A stretch of DNA of 64,000 bases, taken from assembly GCA_910579155.1 (NCBI GenBank), contig CAJTTS010000008.1, positions 12,183 through 76,182 on the forward strand, given 5' to 3'. The first letter of the stretch is position 1; each line of letters starts with the position of its first letter. The DNA comes from an uncultured Oscillospiraceae bacterium (GTDB lineage Bacteria > Bacillota_A > Clostridia > Oscillospirales > Oscillospiraceae). The translations under genes and the position numbers were made by a program. The notes under the pieces are model-generated. The model searched no databases. It had not been told where the DNA came from and saw only the letters and a list, made by a program, of their open reading frames with translations. This document shows, in pieces, positions 46,231 through 55,436 of this stretch.

Positions 46231-47973
46231 GTGAAGCAGACCGAGAGAGACTACGACAATACCGAAAAGCTGGCCGGACAGGCTGGCGCCGGCCAGGGCA
46301 AGGGGCAGAAGAGCGCCGCCGACAAGCCCCAGTCCTGGCGGCAGTATATTGAAGAGACCGAGGCCGCTGAAAAAAAGGCCGAGCGGGAAGCCGCCAAGGA
46401 GCGGGCCGCCCAGATCAAAAAGGAGAAGCACAGCGTCTCCGCCTGGAAGGACAAGGCCAGGGCCGCGCTGGCCCGGATGAAGGAGAGCCGGACGGAGCAG
46501 GAGGCCGTGAAGGAAAAGGCCGGACAGGCCGCCAAAGCCGTGGCCGCCGCCGCGGCCGGGGGCTGGAAGCGGGTCCGCGAGCTCACCGCCGGGGGGCGGG
46601 GGAGCGCGGGCGAGGCCCTGGCCAAGGTCCGGGCGGTGGTGGACCGCCACCCCATCTCCCCGCTGATGTACGTCACGCTGCTGGTGCTGATCGTGGGCGC
46701 GGGCTTCTTCCGGAGCACCTATACCCGGGCCTACGCCGTCAATGTGAACGGGCAGCCTGTGGGCGTGGTGTCCAGCGAGGAAGAGGTCCAGGCCATCATC
46801 AGTAACGTGGAGTCCAGGGCCACCGACATCCTGGGCGAGCGCTACGACTACGACGGAGAGGTGTCCATCGACGAGGTGTATGCCACCCCGGCAGACCTGA
46901 GCGACGCCGCACAGGTGGAGGACATCCTGTTCGACAACGTGGGCGCCGTGATCCAGGCCTACACCCTGGTGGTGGACGGCGTGGAGATCGGCCGCGCCCG
47001 CAGCGAGGCGGACCTGTACAACCTGCTGGACGAGGCGGCCCAGCCCTACCTCAGCCCGGATACCGTCAGCTACGAGTTTGTGGAAAAGGTGGAGGTCCTC
47101 CCCGTTGAAGTGCCCGCCAACACCGAGTTTGACCTGAACGCCATCCGGGAGGTGCTGGCCCGGTTCGAAGTGGAGCAGGCCACTTACGTGGTGAAAAAGG
47201 GCGACACCTTCAACGCCATCGCCTACTCCCTGGATATGTGGCCCTATGAGTTGTCCGTGCTCAACCCGGACGTCATCGTGGATAAAATCTGGGTGGACCA
47301 GGAACTGGTCATCCAGGAGGCCGTGCCCTTCCTGTCCGTGCAGAACTTTACCGATGAGACCTATGAGGAGACCGTGCCCAGCCCGGTGGAGTATATCGAG
47401 ACCGCCGACCTCTACGTGGGCGAAACCAAGGTGAAGGAGCAGGGCGAGGACGGCCTCCAGCGGGTCAACGCCCGGGTCACCTACGTCAACGGCGTGGAGG
47501 TGGAGCGGGAGGTGCTGTCCACCGAGACGCTGGTGGAGGCCACCACCACCTATTCCTACACCGGGACCACTCCGCGGCCCGTCACCGCCTCCAACGGCTA
47601 CTTCATCTGGCCGGTGCGGGGCACCATCACCTCCAACTTCGGCGGGCGCAACCTGTGGGGCCGTTACGACTTCCACCTGGGCCTGGATATCGCGTGCCGC
47701 ACCGGCACCTCCATCAAGGCCGCAGACGGCGGCACCGTCATCAAGGCGGGGTGGAGCGGCAGTTACGGATACCTGGTGGCCATCCGCCACGACAACGGCT
47801 ATGTCACCTACTACGCCCACAACTCCTCCCTGCTGGTGAGCGTGGGCCAGAAGGTATACCAGGGCCAGATCATCGCCAAGTCGGGCGCCACCGGCAACGT
47901 CAGCGGGCCCCACTGCCACTTTGAGGTGCGCATCAACGGCACCAGCGTCAATCCCCGGAACTATCTGCCCTGA
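46231..47973 (+). CDS. LysM-G5-M23 murein endopeptidase, membrane anchored
   Basis: 580 residues. The first 140 are Lys/Ala/Glu-rich and cytoplasmic. One membrane helix lies near 145-165 (SPLMYVTLLVLIVGAGFF). LysM spans about 319-365 (YVVKKGDTFNAIAYSLDMWP). G5 is about 375-452. Peptidase M23 is about 465-580, with His482/Asp486 (HLGLDIA) and His561 in HCHFE as zinc and catalytic residues. It should bind glycan and cut peptide crosslinks. The WalR-like box upstream fits cell-wall-hydrolase control. Confidence 0.93.
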   Translation: MKQTERDYDNTEKLAGQAGAGQGKGQKSAADKPQSWRQYIEETEAAEKKAEREAAKERAAQIKKEKHSVSAWKDKARAALARMKESRTEQEAVKEKAGQAAKAVAAAAAGGWKRVRELTAGGRGSAGEALAKVRAVVDRHPISPLMYVTLLVLIVGAGFFRSTYTRAYAVNVNGQPVGVVSSEEEVQAIISNVESRATDILGERYDYDGEVSIDEVYATPADLSDAAQVEDILFDNVGAVIQAYTLVVDGVEIGRARSEADLYNLLDEAAQPYLSPDTVSYEFVEKVEVLPVEVPANTEFDLNAIREVLARFEVEQATYVVKKGDTFNAIAYSLDMWPYELSVLNPDVIVDKIWVDQELVIQEAVPFLSVQNFTDETYEETVPSPVEYIETADLYVGETKVKEQGEDGLQRVNARVTYVNGVEVEREVLSTETLVEATTTYSYTGTTPRPVTASNGYFIWPVRGTITSNFGGRNLWGRYDFHLGLDIACRTGTSIKAADGGTVIKAGWSGSYGYLVAIRHDNGYVTYYAHNSSLLVSVGQKVYQGQIIAKSGATGNVSGPHCHFEVRINGTSVNPRNYLP

Positions 47974-47988
47974 TCCCTACAGCATTGA

Positions 47989-48019
47989 GCCGCCTCCGGC
48001 CTGGCCGGAGGCGGCTTTT
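47989..48019 (+). terminator. Terminator after the M23 gene
   Basis: GCCGCCTCCGGCC/GGCCGGAGGCGGC stem with a one-base gap, followed by TTTTG. Confidence 0.85.
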
Positions 48020-48046
48020 GCGCATTGGAATTCGCTTATTTGCAGG

Positions 48047-48075
48047 TTGCTATGATGGAAATGTTATGATATAAT
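48047..48075 (+). promoter_or_regulatory. Promoter of the cell-surface operon
   Basis: TTGCTA (48047-48052), 17-bp spacer, TATAAT (48070-48075), about 80 bp before the SLH gene. Confidence 0.7.
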
Positions 48076-48156
48076 TACTTTAATTTGCAAAATGATCCGG
48101 GCGGGCCCGCCTGAATGCAAACCCGGAGTCCGGCGCTGAAGAGAGAGGGAATCAAG

Positions 48157-49536
48157 ATGAAAAAGGGGCGATTCTGGGTGCTCTTACTATGTGCCTTGGC
48201 GGTGGCGCTGGAGCTGTCCCCCGTCGTGACGGCGTCCCCGTTCACGGGGAGCAGCGGAAGCGGCAAGGCGGCAGAAAGCCCCGCCACCGTTGCGATGATA
48301 TCCCAGACGGACGGCGCTCACGTCAGGTATATGAACGGAGACGACCAGGGGCTGTTTCAGCCGGAGAAGGCGCTGACCCGGGGGGAACTGGCTCAGATCC
48401 TCTATGGGATTGTGGCGGACCGGCCGGCGGTCAGGCCCGTGCTCCAGGATGTGCCCGGGGACGCCTGGTATGCCCCGGCGGCGGAGACGGTGATCGGGCT
48501 GGGGCTGATGACCGACGATTACGGGATGTTCCGCCCCGGCGACCCCGCCACGCGGGCGGAATGCGCTTACGCCCTGTCCCGGCTTTTGCCCGGGGACGCG
48601 CCGCTGGTGGATGTGTTCCCCGACGTGTGGCCGGGATACTGGGCCTATCAGGACATTTGCCGGACGGTGGCCCAAGGGCTGTTCTACGGGGACGGAACGG
48701 GTAATTTCCGCCCCGACGACAGCTTGCGCCGGTGCGAGGCGGCGGCCGTGTTCAACCGGCTGCTGGGCCGGTCCCCGGACATCGGGACCCTGGCCGCGTG
48801 GGACGGTCTGCGTACCTTCCCCGACGTGCCCGGCTCCCACTGGGCCTACGGCGAGATCATGGAGGCCACGGTGACCCACCGGTATACCGTGGACGGCAGC
48901 GGCGAGCGCTGGCTCCCGGCGGAGGGCGAGGCCCCGGCGGTGGCCGTCACGCCGCCCCCCTCGGAGGCCGCCGGGCGCCCCAACGGACCCCAGCGCATCG
49001 ACGGGCATCTCTACTGGGTGTCCGACGGGACGTTTATCCGGAATCAGAACATGGGCGGGTTCTACTTCAACGAAAACGGCTGGTACACCACCGGGGACGA
49101 GGAGCTGGACGGGATGCTCAACGAGCTGGTGGACCGGCTTACCACCGAGTCCATGAGCCGGGATGAAAAGCTGCGCGCGCTTTACAATTACGTCCGGGAC
49201 AACTTCACCTACCTGAAGCGGCCCCTCATCGAAACGGGACAGACGGGCTGGCATGCAGAGTATGCCAAGTACTTTTTGACCAACGGCAAGGGGAACTGCT
49301 ACAACTTCTCCGCCACCTACTGCCTGCTGTGCCAGGAGCTGGGCCTGCCCGCCTATACCGTGGTGGGTTCGGTGCTCAACAGCCCCCACGGATGGGTGGA
49401 GATTGTTCTGGACGGCGAGGTCTATATGTTTGACACCCAATTGGAGTGGCGCTACCTTCACCAGTATAAAAAGACGGGGTACGACCTGTTCAAAATGTCC
49501 CCCAGCAAGACGCCGTTTCAATACACCAGGTCATAG
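48157..49536 (+). CDS. SLH-domain protein with transglutaminase-like domain
   Basis: 459 residues from ATG at 48157. A signal peptide (MKKGRFWVLLLCALAVALEL) is followed by three S-layer homology repeats (about 50-235: QPEKALTRGELAQILYGIV; RPGDPATRAECAYALSRLL; RPDDSLRRCEAAAVFNRLL), which tether it to wall polysaccharide. A transglutaminase-like domain at about 320-459 has the triad Cys381 (KGNCYNFS), His411 (SPHGWVEI), Asp426 (YMFDTQ). It may crosslink or cleave wall proteins. First gene of a likely operon through 54663. Confidence 0.92.
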   Translation: MKKGRFWVLLLCALAVALELSPVVTASPFTGSSGSGKAAESPATVAMISQTDGAHVRYMNGDDQGLFQPEKALTRGELAQILYGIVADRPAVRPVLQDVPGDAWYAPAAETVIGLGLMTDDYGMFRPGDPATRAECAYALSRLLPGDAPLVDVFPDVWPGYWAYQDICRTVAQGLFYGDGTGNFRPDDSLRRCEAAAVFNRLLGRSPDIGTLAAWDGLRTFPDVPGSHWAYGEIMEATVTHRYTVDGSGERWLPAEGEAPAVAVTPPPSEAAGRPNGPQRIDGHLYWVSDGTFIRNQNMGGFYFNENGWYTTGDEELDGMLNELVDRLTTESMSRDEKLRALYNYVRDNFTYLKRPLIETGQTGWHAEYAKYFLTNGKGNCYNFSATYCLLCQELGLPAYTVVGSVLNSPHGWVEIVLDGEVYMFDTQLEWRYLHQYKKTGYDLFKMSPSKTPFQYTRS

Positions 49537-49571
49537 GACGGGGCCGAGTATGTTCTGGGGATGAGAGAGAA

Positions 49572-50981
49572 ATGGTTTTCAGTTCACCGATCTTTTTGTT
49601 TTGCTTCCTGCCTGTTGTCTACATCATCTACCGCATCCTGCCGGGGATCAGGGTACGGAACGGGTGGCTGGCTGTAGCCAGCTTGGTATTCTACGCCTTT
49701 GGGCAGCCGTTGTATCTGCCCCTGCTGCTGCTCAGCGTGGGGATGAATTACCTGTTCGGGCGGCTGATGATGTCCCCCGCAGGGCGGGGGAAGCGGTGGC
49801 CCGCCGCCTGGGCGGTGGCGGCGAACCTGGCGCTACTGGCGGCGTTCAAGTATTTGGATTTCTTCGCGGGGATCTTGAACGGGCTGTTCGGGTTGGAGCT
49901 GTCCTTGCCGGGGCTGGCGCTGCCCATCGGCATCTCCTTCTACACCTTCCAGGGGCTGAGTTACGCCATCGACGTATACCGGGACCCGGATTCCGGAACA
50001 AAGAGCTTCGGCAAGCTGGTTTTGTACATCTCCTTCTTCCCCCAGCTCATCGCGGGGCCCATCATCAAGTACCACGACGTGGCCCGGCAGATCGGTGACC
50101 GGGCGCTCGCCCCGGAGCTGACGCTGACGGGGCTGGGACGGTTCATGACGGGGATGGCCAAGAAGCTGCTGCTGGCCAACACCGCCGGGCAGGTGGCGGA
50201 CGCGGTGTTCGCCATGGAGGCCGGGGCGCTGGACCTGCGGCTGGCCTAGCTGGGGGCGGTGTGCTACACCCTGCAAATCTACTTCGATTTCTCCGGCTAC
50301 AGCGACATGGCCATCGGCATGGGGCGGATGTTCGGCTTCTCTTTTGGGGAGAATTTCAAGCTGCCCTACGCGTCCAAATCCATCAAGGAGTTCTGGCGGC
50401 GGTGGCATATCTCCCTCGGCTCCTGGTTCCGGGATTATCTGTACATCCCCTTGGGCGGCAGCCGGAAGGGTAAGAGCCGCACCATGGTGAACAAGTTTAT
50501 TGTGTTTTTCTCCACCGGGCTGTGGCACGGAGCCAACTGGACCTTCGTGCTGTGGGGACTGTGGCACGGGCTGTTTGCCACGCTGGAGGACGCGGGTGTG
50601 ATTCCAAAACGTTTCCGGGAGTCTGCTTTTGCCCATCTGTACACCATGCTGGTGGTGGCGCTGGGCTTCACCCTGTTCCGGGCGGACAGCCTGAGCGCCG
50701 CCGGGGCGATGTTCGCCCGGATGCTCGCCGGGGTCAACTTCGCCCCCGCCCACGACCTGGCCCTCATCTCCCTGCTGGACGCCCGGACCGTGTGCCTCCT
50801 CATCGCCGCCGTCCTGCTGGCCTTCGGCCTGCCCCAGCGGCTGGCGGGGCGCATGTCCAAGCCCGTGCCGGAGGTTGCCCGCGGGTGGGTGCGGGCGGGG
50901 GGGTGCGCCGCGCTGTACGCGCTGTGCGTGCTGAATCTGTCCAGCGCCGCTTTTAACCCGTTCATCTACTTCCAATTCTGA
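49572..50981 (+). pseudogene. AlgI-like MBOAT O-acyltransferase interrupted by amber codon
   Basis: One continuous frame of 470 codons split by TAG at 50247-50249 (codon 226). The 5' part gives 225 residues (FLPVVYIIYRILPGIRVRNG, GISFYTFQGLSYAIDVYRDP, FFPQLIAGPIIKYHD). The 3' part continues without a gap (CYTLQIYFDFSGYSDMAIGM, FWRRWHISLGSWFRDYLYIP) and carries the MBOAT histidines His319 (GLWHGANW) and His332. Family members have Trp where TAG stands, one base change (TGG to TAG). TAG ends gyrA and the next gene here, so it is a true stop. A nonsense mutation, sequencing error or suppression are the options. Confidence 0.85.
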
Positions 50982-50992
50982 GAGGCCACCCG

Positions 50993-52372
50993 ATGAAGCT
51001 GATAACAAAAGCAAACCTGGCCATGGGCGCCTTTTTGATCGCCAGCCTGGTCCCGTCGGTGGGGATGCTGCTCCTCCCGGAGGAGCCGGCGGCGGCCAAT
51101 CAGACCCTGGCCCGGCCCCCCGCCCTCACCACTGGGGAGGGGAAGCTCAACCCCGAGGTGCTGGACGAGGTCACCGACTATGTGGCCGACCACTTCGCCC
51201 TGCGCCAGCGGCTCATCACCGCCAACGCCGCTTTGGAGGCTGCGGTATTCCGCACCTCCGCCCAGGACAGCGTGACGCTGGGAAAGGACGGATGGTTGTT
51301 CTACCGGGAGACAGTGGACGACTACTTACATACCGACCCGCTCACCGACCGGGAGCTGTTCGGCGCGGCCCGGACCCTGGCCCTGCTGACGGAGTACGCC
51401 GGACACCACGGGGCGAAGCTGGTGTTCACCGTGGCGCCAAACAAGGCGTCGCTTTATCCGGAGTATTTGCCCTATGTGGGCACGCCCCTGGAGGGACAGG
51501 ACGACATTGACCGCCTGGTTCCCCTGCTGGAGGAACAGGGGGTGGCCTATGCCGACCTGTTTGCCCCCTTCCGGGAGGAGGAACAGGCGCTTTACCACGC
51601 CACCGACTCCCACTGGACCAACCGGGGGGCGGCCCTGGCCCACGATACGCTGATGGAGGCGCTGGGGGAGGAGGGCTGGACCGCGTGGTTCACCCAGCCG
51701 GGACGGATCACCGGGACCCACCGGGGGGACCTGTACGAGATGCTCTATCCAACCGGCACGGCGCTGGAGGGCGAAACGGAATATGACAGGGAGTTTTCCT
51801 TTACATCTGTACGGCCCATCCGCAGCCCGGGGGACCAGCGCATTGAGACGGAAAACGGGGCGCAGTCCGGGAGCCTGCTCATGTTCCGGGACTCCTTCGG
51901 CAACACGCTCTACCCCTTTCTGGCCGATTCCTTCGGCCACGCCGTGTTCAGCCGGTCCATGCCCTGGCAGATGACCCTGCTGGAGGAGACCGGGGCGGAT
52001 ACCGTGGTCATCGAGCTGGTGGAGCGGAACCTGGACGATCTGGCCCGGCGGGCCCCTGTCTTCCCCGCGCCGGAGCGGGTGCTCACCGGACAGCCGCCCC
52101 AGGGAGAGGCCGTCGCCGGGATGACGGCGTCGGCGGACAGCAATGCGGCGGGGTATCTCCGGCTGGAAGGGACGCTGTCCGGCCCGGTGGACACGGACTC
52201 GCCCGTCTATGTCCGGCTGGGGGAGGCGCTCTATGAGGCCAGCCCCGTGGGGACGAGGGGGGAGCGCCCGTTCACCCTCTACGTGCCGGAGGATCCGGGG
52301 TTGGACGACGCTTGTGTGCTCTATCTGATGGACGGCCGGCTCTTTGAGGCCGGACAGACGGTGCTAGACTAG
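50993..52372 (+). CDS. AlgJ/AlgX-like SGNH acyltransferase (DHHW family)
   Basis: 459 residues. One N-terminal membrane helix (ANLAMGAFLIASLVPSVGML), then an extracytoplasmic SGNH domain: GKDGWLFYRE, catalytic pair Asp205-His207 in TDSHWTNRG and Ser301 in MFRDSFGNTL. C-terminal beta domain from about 380. Such proteins take acyl groups passed across the membrane by an AlgI-type MBOAT and put them on polysaccharide or teichoic acid. It lies 11 bp after the MBOAT gene, the usual partner order. Confidence 0.88.
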   Translation: MKLITKANLAMGAFLIASLVPSVGMLLLPEEPAAANQTLARPPALTTGEGKLNPEVLDEVTDYVADHFALRQRLITANAALEAAVFRTSAQDSVTLGKDGWLFYRETVDDYLHTDPLTDRELFGAARTLALLTEYAGHHGAKLVFTVAPNKASLYPEYLPYVGTPLEGQDDIDRLVPLLEEQGVAYADLFAPFREEEQALYHATDSHWTNRGAALAHDTLMEALGEEGWTAWFTQPGRITGTHRGDLYEMLYPTGTALEGETEYDREFSFTSVRPIRSPGDQRIETENGAQSGSLLMFRDSFGNTLYPFLADSFGHAVFSRSMPWQMTLLEETGADTVVIELVERNLDDLARRAPVFPAPERVLTGQPPQGEAVAGMTASADSNAAGYLRLEGTLSGPVDTDSPVYVRLGEALYEASPVGTRGERPFTLYVPEDPGLDDACVLYLMDGRLFEAGQTVLD

Positions 52373-52391
52373 AAAAAGGAAGGAAGCCGTT

Positions 52392-53024
52392 ATGAGAAAG
52401 AAACTTGTCCTGTTGCTGGCGGGGGCCATGAGCCTGTCCATCCTGCTGCCCGCCTGCGAGTCCGCAGGGGCGGAGACCGCCCCCGATCCCACGGACGCCC
52501 CGGCTGCCGCCTCCACCGGGCTGGTGGAGACGGCAACTGACACGCCGGATTCCGATGTGCCGGCGCGTTCCGCCGCAGTGAGCGCACCGACGGAGGAGCC
52601 CTCCGGGGAGCCGTTCCCAGAGGCGGAGAACACGGATACGCCCGCCGTTGTCTCCGCCGCCCCTGCGGTGGCGGACACGCCGAAACCGGCGGTGAGCACG
52701 CCCGCCCCGGCAGTGAATATGCCTGCCCCGGCGGCGGTGGACGCGCCCGAGCCGTCCGCCGCGCCCCAGCCCGTGGCGGAACCCACCCCCGCACCTGTGC
52801 CGGAGGCCACTCCCGAGTCCGCCCCGGCGGCCACCAAGGGAGACGCCCAGGCCTTCATCGGGCGGAGCGTGTCCAGCCTGATCGCCGCCATCGGGCAGCC
52901 CCTGTCCCGAAGCTACGCCCCGAGCTGCCTGGGCAGTGGGGAGGACGGAGAACTGATCTACAACGGATTCACGGTGTATACATACCGGGAAGGGGACACC
53001 GAGACCGTGCAGGACGTCATGTGA
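52392..53024 (+). CDS. Low-complexity lipoprotein
   Basis: 210 residues. The signal peptide MRKKLVLLLAGAMSLSILLP ends with lipobox PAC at about 22. Residues 25-150 are Ala/Pro/Thr/Glu-rich, wall-spanning in character. A conserved-looking C-terminal 55 residues (AFIGRSVSSLIAAIGQPLSR, GELIYNGFTVYTYREGDTE) resemble a small repeat found in clostridial secreted proteins. Same operon and same composition style as the peptidase downstream. No function assigned. Confidence 0.7.
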   Translation: MRKKLVLLLAGAMSLSILLPACESAGAETAPDPTDAPAAASTGLVETATDTPDSDVPARSAAVSAPTEEPSGEPFPEAENTDTPAVVSAAPAVADTPKPAVSTPAPAVNMPAPAAVDAPEPSAAPQPVAEPTPAPVPEATPESAPAATKGDAQAFIGRSVSSLIAAIGQPLSRSYAPSCLGSGEDGELIYNGFTVYTYREGDTETVQDVM

Positions 53025-53049
53025 CCAACATGAGGAGGCCGTGACTGTG

Positions 53050-54663
53050 ATGAAGCTGCGCAATAAGCTGTATGTGCTGACGCTGGCGGCCCTGCTGCTG
53101 AACCTGCTGGCGGCCTGCCATGCCACCGACCCGGCGGAGATCACCGACGGGCCGGGAGATGCCTCGGACAAGCCCTCCCAGAGTCAAACGCTAAGCGGGC
53201 CGGAGGGCCCCGATGTGTCGGAGGAGCCGTCCCTGGAGCCTACGGCGGAGCCGGACCTGTGGGACCCGGAGCACCGGTTGGAGATCAGCTTTACCCCCGC
53301 CAAGGGGCTGGAACTGCCTGTGTCCGGGGCCACCGGGTACGCCACGGTGAAGCTGCCCCTGTGGGAGGAGCGGCCCCAGGAGGAGGAGGGAAAGCTGGCC
53401 ACCATCTATGCCCCGCCGGAGCCTATCCCGGAGCCCGCCCCGGAGCCCAGCGTGGAACCTAGTGTGGAGCCTGCCCCGGAGCCCCCGGCGGAGACGATCC
53501 CCGTGCCGGAACCCCCGGCGGACATAACCCCCGCGCCGGAGGAGGGGCAGGAGGCCCCCGGCCCGGCGGTGGACGGGTCCGGCGCCCAGGCGGAGGCCTC
53601 GGAGCCGGGGACGGAGGGGGACGCGCCCCCGGCGGAGACCGGGCAAGAGGAGCCGCTCGTCACGGTGGAGCCCCCGGCGGAGATTACGGCAGAGCCCGCC
53701 CCGGAGCCTACCGCCGAACCTACTCCGGAACCCACCCCCGAACCCACGCCGGAGCCGGACCCCATGGAGGGAGCGCTGAAGGTGCTGGAGCCGGGGACGG
53801 CCTTCACAATCCTGCGGGAGTCCGGGGACTGGTGGCAGGTGCGGACCAGGGGCGGAGAGACGGGCTGGGTGGAACACCGCTACTGTCTCATCAATTTGCC
53901 CGACGTGGTGCCGTCCATCGTCTATAACGCCACCAACGCCTATTCCTCCGTATTCGTCAGCAGCGGAAAAACCATTCCCAATATCACCGGGAAGGCCCTT
54001 TACCACGGCAAGGAGGATAACCCCAGGTTGGGATATAAGGAATTTATGATGCCCGTGCTGTACGCCATGGCCAAAAATGTGGCCCAGGCCCAGCAGAACG
54101 CCTTGGCGGAGGGAAACACCATCGTGCTCTATGAGGGCTACCGCCCCTATACCGCCCAGATGGCGGTGGTGCGAAACCTCAGCGCCCTGGCCAACAAGGA
54201 CAGTGAGGTGAAGGCTGGCATCTCCACCGCCCCCTGGAACATCTCCTGGTTCATCGCCACCGGGTCCTCCAACCACCAGGAGGGCTACGCTATGGACGTG
54301 AGTTTGGCCAAGGTTATCCGCGCCCATGTGGGCAAGATCGGCGGGTATGATGTGGTTCAGGTGGACGAGTACCAGGAGTACGACATGCCCACCGACATCC
54401 ATGAGCTGAGCATGGCCGCGGCCACTTATACCAGGCCGGTGGCCATCTTCTCCACCACCGCGTGGCGCTATGCGGAGATGGCCCCTGCCATGGCCGCCAA
54501 CGAGCCCGCCAAGGCCCTCCAGCGGTACTGTACACAGGCCAAGCTTACCCCCCTTGCCTCCGAGTGGTGGCACTTCAACGACCTGGCGGCCTATTACCAG
54601 ATCAAGAGCTACCACGGCGCCGGGAACTTTGAGATTACCACTTGCCTCAGTGTGGCCCCTTAA
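53050..54663 (+). CDS. SH3-domain M15-family D-Ala-D-Ala carboxypeptidase-like protein
   Basis: About 537 residues from ATG at 53050; in-frame GTG codons at 53041 and 53047 are alternatives. A signal peptide with LAAC lipobox near 20 makes it a lipoprotein. Residues about 120-235 are Pro/Glu repeats (PEPTPEPTPEPTPEPD). An SH3-like segment follows (LEPGTAFTILRESGDWWQVR, GWVEHRYC). The M15 domain has His409 and Asp416 (SNHQEGYAMDV) and Glu505-His508 (SEWWHF), the zinc and catalytic set. It trims stem peptides outside the membrane. Confidence 0.9.
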   Translation: MKLRNKLYVLTLAALLLNLLAACHATDPAEITDGPGDASDKPSQSQTLSGPEGPDVSEEPSLEPTAEPDLWDPEHRLEISFTPAKGLELPVSGATGYATVKLPLWEERPQEEEGKLATIYAPPEPIPEPAPEPSVEPSVEPAPEPPAETIPVPEPPADITPAPEEGQEAPGPAVDGSGAQAEASEPGTEGDAPPAETGQEEPLVTVEPPAEITAEPAPEPTAEPTPEPTPEPTPEPDPMEGALKVLEPGTAFTILRESGDWWQVRTRGGETGWVEHRYCLINLPDVVPSIVYNATNAYSSVFVSSGKTIPNITGKALYHGKEDNPRLGYKEFMMPVLYAMAKNVAQAQQNALAEGNTIVLYEGYRPYTAQMAVVRNLSALANKDSEVKAGISTAPWNISWFIATGSSNHQEGYAMDVSLAKVIRAHVGKIGGYDVVQVDEYQEYDMPTDIHELSMAAATYTRPVAIFSTTAWRYAEMAPAMAANEPAKALQRYCTQAKLTPLASEWWHFNDLAAYYQIKSYHGAGNFEITTCLSVAP

Positions 54664-54670
54664 GGATAGA

Positions 54671-54704
54671 GCGCGGCATGACGTTTGTCATGCCGCGCTT
54701 TTTT
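54671..54704 (+). terminator. Terminator of the cell-surface operon
   Basis: GCGCGGCATGAC/GTCATGCCGCGC stem, 4-base loop, then TTTTTT. Confidence 0.95.
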
Positions 54705-54738
54705 GCGGAAAATTTACGAACAAATTTGCGATTACTAC

Positions 54739-54767
54739 TTGACAAGATCGAACGAACATATTATTAT
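54739..54767 (+). promoter_or_regulatory. Promoter upstream of tail-anchored protein
   Basis: TTGACA (54739-54744), 17-bp spacer, TATTAT (54762-54767), about 118 bp before the gene at 54885. The AT-rich stretch between shows no other feature. Confidence 0.7.
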
Positions 54768-54884
54768 AAAGACGAATCAAACAAAACGCCAATTGAAACG
54801 CGCCGCTGAGGAAATATATGCCGGTTTATAGGCCCTTGATTGCGGTATACTGGCCGCGTCCGATACAGAAGGAGGCGTCAAGCC

Positions 54885-55256
54885 ATGAAAAATGCTTACG
54901 ATACCTTCGCTACCTGGAATGACGGCGCGATGGCCGCCGGGTTTGACGGAGATAGGCCGCCCCGGCAGACGGTGACGGCGCGCCGCCCGGAAAGCCGGAC
55001 GCGGAGCGCCGGCGGAAACAAGGTCATCGACCTGAACGCCTGGCGGGCGGCCAACCTGGCGATGCTGGAGAAGGAAGCGCCGGACGAGGCGGAATGGGCC
55101 GACCAGGCGCAATGGGAAGCGGACGGGCCAGAGCCGGAGGTTCCCGCCTCCCGGCCCCGCAAGAGCCGCCGGGCCATGGTCACCGCCGAGCTGGCCTCCA
55201 CCCTCAGCGCGGTGGCGGTGGCGGTGGCGCTGGCTGTTCGGGTGCTGATGTTTTGA
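54885..55256 (+). CDS. Small protein with C-terminal membrane anchor
   Basis: 123 residues from ATG at 54885 (AGAAGGAGGCGTCAAGCC upstream). The first 95 residues are charged (NKVIDLNAWRAANLAMLEKE, then acidic, then basic SRPRKSRRA). One hydrophobic helix ends the protein (TLSAVAVAVALAVRVLMF). It looks tail-anchored in the cytoplasmic membrane. No family recognised; single-gene unit with promoter and terminator. Confidence 0.6.
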   Translation: MKNAYDTFATWNDGAMAAGFDGDRPPRQTVTARRPESRTRSAGGNKVIDLNAWRAANLAMLEKEAPDEAEWADQAQWEADGPEPEVPASRPRKSRRAMVTAELASTLSAVAVAVALAVRVLMF

Positions 55257-55262
55257 CGTGCC

Positions 55263-55299
55263 AAAAAAGGAGGACTGAGGTCATCAGTCCTCCTTTTTT
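55263..55299 (+). terminator. Terminator before nfnA
   Basis: AAAAAAGGAGGACTGA and TCAGTCCTCCTTTTTT form a 16-bp stem with a 5-base loop. Confidence 0.9.
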
Positions 55300-55341
55300 G
55301 CGGCTGGGACAATTTGCAGGCCGGTTTCCACCGGAATCAAA

Positions 55342-55380
55342 TTGACGGAGAGAGTGCGGCGTGTTATAATCGTAACGATT
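55342..55380 (+). promoter_or_regulatory. Promoter and dyad of nfnAB
   Basis: TTGACG (55342-55347), 17-bp spacer, TATAAT (55365-55370). AATCGT-A-ACGATT (55368-55380) is a perfect dyad over the -10 and start site, a likely repressor position. Confidence 0.7.
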
Positions 55381-55436
55381 GTCCAGCCGGAACGCTGAAT
55401 TGGTATAACCCGAAACCATAGGAAAGAGGAGACGCT

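Noticed and set aside
45811..47919. Long minus-strand frame opposite the M23 gene
   Set aside because: Shadow of the LysM-G5-M23 gene; it also runs through the TPP riboswitch and promoter.
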